Source: Plumapathes pennacea
Lineage: Eukaryota > Cnidaria > Anthozoa > Antipatharia > Myriopathidae
Length of the DNA: 64,000 nt
Direction of reading: 5' to 3'
Assembly: GCA_964036295.1 (NCBI GenBank)
Contig: OZ038472.1
Location: forward strand, 15,464,385-15,528,384
Each line of letters opens with the position of its first letter. Positions within the stretch are counted from its first letter, which is position 1. The notes under the pieces were generated by a model that was given only the letters and a program-made list of their open reading frames with translations, searched no databases and was not told the origin of the DNA. The translations under genes were made by a program, and so were the position numbers. This document shows, in pieces, positions 20,441 to 64,000 of the stretch.

Positions 20441-23400
20441 ATGTACGTGTTTCAGTTATTCTTCCTGTATCTTCTTCTTGAAGTGTTCGCATTTTTAGCG
20501 ATCCAGAGCTTAGACGAGGTAGTCAACAATGATGTTGATAATAAGATCGCTTTTGGTTTCCCTGGCCAAGGAGTGGACACTGCATCTGCAAAACCAACGA
20601 TGTCAACCCAGGAGGGATATGTTGTTTACTGCCCCTGCATGGGTAAGTATTCAAGTTTGTGGCTGTTAAAAGCTTTTCGCTTAAGACGATGTTAGGAGAG
20701 TAACACGTGGCTATGGAAACGATGGCAACTTCGTGTTGTTGTATATACGCTACGTGATCGCACGTGGTAACATCAATATGCAATTAAAAGCTGTTTAAAT
20801 TAGTGATCGCTGATCACTGCAGCAATAATTTTAATTTGCCACTAATTGCTTTTTGAATGGGTCCTTTGCACGGAAACTGGCACGGGCTTCAAAACGAGGC
20901 TGTCCTGACATAAATGAGAAGGTTACCTTCCTAAATGAAACATGTGCATCTCCTCTTTAGACGCCTCAGTACTTTAGAGCGACAAGAAACTCTCTTGCTT
21001 CATGTCTGGTGAATTTCGTGCCAGGTTAGCCTCTCTTTGAATCCAAGATGGTGGTACTGTGCAGTGAGGGAATTATGATGGGCTTGCCTTCATCTGCTAG
21101 TTATTAAAATTATTAACTTTCAGTGTCACTAACATGTATTTATATTTTTCTTTTTATATTGATGCTTTTCTTCTATAATATTTTGTTTCTCTTGTAGGAC
21201 GCTTTGGCAATCAGGCTGATCAATTTTTAGGTGCTCTTGCCTTCGCTAAAGGTTTAAATCGAACTCTGGTTCTTCCTCCATGGATCACATATCCACGTTT
21301 TGCTGTTGGATCTGTGAGTACTGTACTGATTTAGTCTCAGAAATGCTACGTACATATATACTAAGTCAAATAACTTTTTGTGTTCATATGCAACCACAAA
21401 TCATGTTTTGGTTGCCCCATCCAACCTCTTGGTGTCCCATCTTGTTTTCTCAAAAGCCATTGGTCACCCAAGGTGACAACCATTGCAGACTATTTAATTG
21501 TTTAAGCATGTTTTTAGTTGTTCCTGGGAGAACTAGACAACCCCTAATTTCAAACCTTCAATCAAATGCAAAAGTAGTTGAGACACTGTGCATATTTTGA
21601 GCAATTTATCGGCTTTTAAGTTTTGTTCATTTTTGCCCCCTCCTCCCCCCGTCTCAGTGTTGTTCAGGCCTGAAATCTCGTTGTGCAATATTGGATACTC
21701 AACATTGAAACGGGGGATGGGGGAAAGATGCTGTCAAATGAAATCCGGATAAGAGTGAGGGAATAGAAGAGAAGATTGGGTCATTTTTTGCGAGTGTCTC
21801 AACCATTTTGCATTTGATTGTTGTTACATGGTATAGCTCACCGCAAGTCTACTGAATGAGGGACAGAAGAATACTGCTACTAAGTTAAACACAGTTCATT
21901 TTGTTTTGCTGTTTCCAGATGAGAACGCCCTTTGACAAGTGGTTTAAAGTTGAACCATTCCTTGAATTCCACAGAGTTGTGACAATGGAGAAATTCATGA
22001 AAGAAATAGCCCCAAGTGTGTGGCCCCCTGGCAAAAGGATTGGTAAGAATCCATTTAATAAATTTCCACTGGTTTGCCGTGGTGTGGACTCTTATTTACC
22101 ATGATTTACGTCATCACATGGTCAAAATGTTGTGGACTCACGAGGCGCTTCGCCGAGTGAGTCCGCAACTAATTTTGACCATGTGATGACGTAAATCGTG
22201 GTAAATAAGAGTCCACACTACGGCAAACCAGTGGAAATTTGTTTTTTACCACAACATTTAGAAATATACAGGAAACTTGTTGTATTTCGCTGCAAAAAGT
22301 GACATGCTGGCGTCAGCATCGTTGTCTGGACTCTTATTTACTATGGTAAATTGACCAATCAGAGAGCGAGAAACTAGTGTGTTGTGGTAAAAATCTTTAT
22401 TTTTCATACTTGCAGTGCACTGCAGGAAATAAAATTCAGTTTCCTTCTTACACTGAGCAGGGTTTATTATATTATTCAAGTCTTTGCTTATATGCTTACA
22501 TCACTCCTGATCTCAGAATGCAAATTCTCCCAAACTTCAAGAAGTAAATAATTTATTATTGTGAGTGTAATGAGAATTTGTTGTTTAATCAGCTTTGTCT
22601 GATTTGCAAGTTATTAACCCTTTAGTAATCAACTTCAATTTTCTCCTTCAGTTTTTTACCTTGCTTAAATGAAAGTTGATTAAACTATCAGTTCTTACCA
22701 CATTCCATGTATATTTTCTTCTTAAGAGGTTGGGAGAATCTGCATATTGAGCTTGGGAGTAAAAGGGTTAAAAATCACCAAGTTTTTGATACTACTGTGT
22801 AACATCCGTGGTAAGAACAGAAAGAGAAAATTCAAGTTGATCACTAAGAATAAAGATCTCTTCATCCATCTTTGTTTTTGTATTATTTTGTTTTTGTTTT
22901 ACAAGTCTTGTGTGATGCTCTTCCTTTTCTCACACTCAGGTTTTTGTTACACATTCAGAGGAAACAAAGGATGTGGTATGAAGGATGGAAACCCATTTGG
23001 TCCATTCTGGGATCACTTTAGCATTGACTTTGATGATTATGTGGAACATGCTGGTTTACTATGGGACACTCAAGATAGCTGGACTCGGGACGGGTGGAAC
23101 TCAAGGTAAGTCTGCCTTGATCATCAGCTTTCAACAAAACAAAAACATAACCTGCTGGCCAGGTTTTTTCAAAAATTGCTCATGCTCTTGCCTCTTAGGC
23201 TTAGCTAACTACCTTCAGTTGTATTGCTGTAGGATTATTGCATTAGTTAAGTTAATTGTAGTCCCTGATTACCCAGGTTTCCTCCATCTGAGTTTCCGGT
23301 TCTTGCTCTTATGGGAGCTCCTGGAGCGTTTCCTGTGGAGGAACAAAACAGGAAACTTCAAAAGTACATGCACTGGTCGACACTTATAGAAACGAAAGCT

Positions 23401-24329
23401 GACGACTTCATCAAAAACACCCTCCCAAACGGACCTTATGTGGGGATTCATCTGCGGAATGGCGTAGATTTTGTAAGGAAAAAATGTGAATCTTGTGTTT
23501 GAGGTTTGCTCAATTTTACGTTTTTCTCTCTCCGGCGTACAACGGTCACCTCCCGCTAAAACGACCACTTCCCGCTAAGACGACCACCTCCCACTGAAAC
23601 GACCACCTCCCTGCAACGACAATCTCCCCACAACGGCTACCTTTCTATAACGGCCACCTTTCTGTAACTGCCACCTTCTAAAACGGCCACATCTCTACAA
23701 CAAATAATGGTGATATTGTCTTTCTTCTTGGCAGGAAAACGCTTGTCGACATGTTCATGATTCGGACAAGCTCTTCGCTTCACCACAGTGCATTAGTCCT
23801 GGGTCTGGCAGTAAACTTACCATGGAAATGTGCCTTCCCACTAAAAAGGAAATTCTGAAGAGAACGAAGAACGTTGTCAAGCAAATGAAAGCCAAGAGCG
23901 TGTTCGTGGCAACGGATAATGATGCTATGATAGCAGAGCTTACTAAGGCTCTAAAGAAACTTGGGGTGTGTTTTTCAAAGTTGCTTTTGTTACCTCGAAT
24001 GTTTTGCTCCAGCTTTCGTTATTTTATGCGTCTCTTTTAGTTCCTTTGTTGATGACATACACACATGACTAACCAGAAATGTAGCTTGAAAAAATGTTTC
24101 ACCATGGATTCTTGAGTATAATTCAAACGATGTCTGAATTATCATTTTGTAGGTGACGGTCCACAGGAGGGCGGCAGAAGACGACAACACAGATCCTTTA
24201 GTGGACCTCGCTATTCTAAGCAAGTCAGACCACTTTATAGGCAACTGCGTATCGAGTTTCACTTCTTTTGTCACGCGAACTCGAGCTGTTCAAGACAAAC
24301 CTACGTCTTTCTGGGGATTTTATGAATAA
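20441..24329 (+). CDS. POFUT1: GDP-fucose protein O-fucosyltransferase 1
   Basis: POFUT1 transfers fucose from GDP-fucose to Ser/Thr of EGF-like repeats (for example, of Notch) in the ER. Exons: 20441-20642, 21198-21313, 21919-22042, 22940-23105, 23277-23472, 23735-23965, 24153-24329; phases agree. ATG 20441 is chosen because it opens a hydrophobic signal peptide ([20 protein letters not shown]); the same frame is open further upstream. Landmarks: [30 protein letters not shown], the GDP-fucose binding [14 protein letters not shown] (human HLRIGSDW), SVFVATDND and [15 protein letters not shown]. The protein stops at SFWGFYE, lacking the RDEF-like ER retrieval tail. AATAAA at 24325-24330 overlaps the stop codon. 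Confidence 0.95.
22060..22240. repeat. Near-perfect foldback element in POFUT1 intron 3
   Basis: AAATTTCCACTGGTTTGCCG at 22060-22079 pairs with the complement ending at 22240; the arms of about 83 bp pair almost throughout around a GC-rich loop (GAGGCGCTTCGCCGA). The arms contain TTTACGTCATCACATG. A second nested pair, TTTTTACCACAAC (about 22244) and its complement (about 22391), suggests that it sits inside or beside a larger related element. Confidence 0.85.
22505..22771 (+). repeat. TTAA-bounded MITE plus related fragment
   Basis: 22614-22771 starts TTAACCCTTT and ends AAAAGGGTTAA, so it has inverted ends inside TTAA. 22505-22613 is a second fragment of the family, similar to 17712-17835. 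TTAA target sites are diagnostic of piggyBac-like elements. Confidence 0.7.
23535..23703 (+). repeat. Tandem repeat, 18-20 bp, POFUT1 intron 5
   Basis: About nine units of the type AACGACCACCTCCCGCTAA, degenerating to the right (AACGGCCACCTTTCTGT). Confidence 0.85.
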
Positions 24330-25348
24330 AGCATTTAGATAGAAGCGATAGACTTGCAATATTTAAGGCTGAAAGTTGTTAGAGTCAACGTACGTACCTC
24401 AAAAATAGTCACAGCCCTGTGGCATTCTCTTGTTTATGACAGATAAATAGAGGTGTTGGGCGAACTGATTGGATTTGGGCTGAAGATACATTTTCAATAA
24501 GTCCGGCCCGGCCGTCCGACGTCGGGTTTGTAACGTCATCTTTTTATTGTGGATTTGGAACGGTTGTGACGCGTTTTTCTCCCAGAAAAATAGAAATAAA
24601 CAAAAAAATCGTAAAGGATGCGCCGATCAACGAAGGTGCTTTTTAGAGAGGTCATAACAAGGACGCAATAAAAATTCACAACCGCTCCAAACTCACTTCG
24701 GCTTAAACCCAGGAAACACGACAAGACTGTTGGTAGCTTCATCATTTTTATCACGTCAAGAGGCGTATGCGCACGAATTTGGGAGAACGTTAGAAATCGT
24801 AAAGGCCAAAAAGCAAAAGAAGCACAATCACAGGATTACAAGGAGGAAAATATCGAGTAGAAACGAAGGAGGTGCGAGAAGAATAAAAGAAAAGAAATGA
24901 GTGGAAGTTTGTCAATTTATTCGGCAAAAAATATATATAAAAACTAAATAGTTCTGTTTGCTTATTAATTACTTACAGTAGGGCGGGGACGAGTTTCCTT
25001 TTGTAACCAGAAAGGGCATGATCGTGCAATGATTTATTCCCCGTTTCAACGCCATCTCAAACTTACAAGACTGCATGTGTGGCTTATTTGACTTATGGAA
25101 CTATTCGCCGTCGAACGAACTGGGAGAAAACCCCGAAAACGGCCAGAATTTGGGGAGGAGGGTTGGGAACAAATTAGGTTGGGAGACTGGAACCAACTTC
25201 CGACCTGAGATTCCCAGAATGCATGCAGAATTACTCTTCTGGGAAGTTTGCGGTTCAGGTGCGATGGTTTCACTTTCGAGACGTCGGTGCGACCAGTTGT
25301 CGTATTTCTAAAGTCGTAGCCAGTTTGATAGAGAAGAAATGCGCACAA
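24330..25348. other. POFUT1 to RNF213 intergenic and promoter region
   Basis: About 1 kb without a recognised gene. It contains the RNF213 promoter and 5'UTR. An in-frame ATG at 25223 (no stop before 25349) would add 42 residues to RNF213; the downstream ATG is preferred because it places the zinc ribbon at the extreme N-terminus as in vertebrates. Confidence 0.5.
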
Positions 25349-63995
<38,647 letters not shown>

Positions 63996-64000
63996 GTGAG

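Overview
The window looks like nuclear DNA of an invertebrate animal, most likely a cnidarian such as a stony coral or anemone. Genes are split by GT-AG introns, intergenic and intronic DNA is AT-rich, and foldback or TIR-bearing elements and AAT/ATT microsatellites are common. The proteins are clear animal orthologues. The species assignment is inference; no rRNA or mitochondrial marker is present.

Layout. Positions 1-7.4 kb are repeat-rich, with a few unidentified minus-strand exon candidates, a telomere-like stretch, a long inverted repeat (about 4010-4755) and a hAT-like non-autonomous element (5076-5863). At 7656-7819 lies an isolated first exon of a Rab11 GTPase carrying a frameshifting deletion in its P-loop. 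At 8714-9863 (minus) are two exons of LARP7; its La module and xRRM were not found. From 9.9 to 13.2 kb there are repeats, including a 1.1-kb TIR element (10263-11362). PTPA, the PP2A activator, is complete in 11 exons (13299-17569, plus). An intronless IER2/IER5-family immediate-early gene (19059-19745, minus) stands head-to-head with POFUT1 (seven exons, 20441-24329, plus) across a promoter containing a perfect CRE.

The right-hand 60% is one giant gene, an RNF213 (mysterin) orthologue. I reconstructed 74 consecutive exons from 25349 to 63995 whose phases all agree and which encode 5253 codons; the gene runs off the right edge. It contains an N-terminal zinc ribbon, a seven-copy 43-residue tandem repeat not seen in human RNF213, a CBM20-like domain, the stalk, the AAA ring with intact Walker A/B motifs in AAA3 and AAA4, the RING finger and the RZ finger of the E3 shell. 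RNF213 is a lipopolysaccharide and lipid-droplet associated ubiquitin ligase in vertebrates, so this is an innate-immunity type gene with an early animal form.

The genes are not an operon. Two links may be more than chance: PTPA activates PP2A while IER-family proteins are known PP2A-B55 partners, and IER and POFUT1 share a bidirectional promoter. No previously undescribed system is proven; the best leads are the repeat-bearing RNF213 N-terminus, a possible poison exon and a GC-AG intron in the same gene, POFUT1 without an ER-retrieval tail, and several unclassified mobile-element families.
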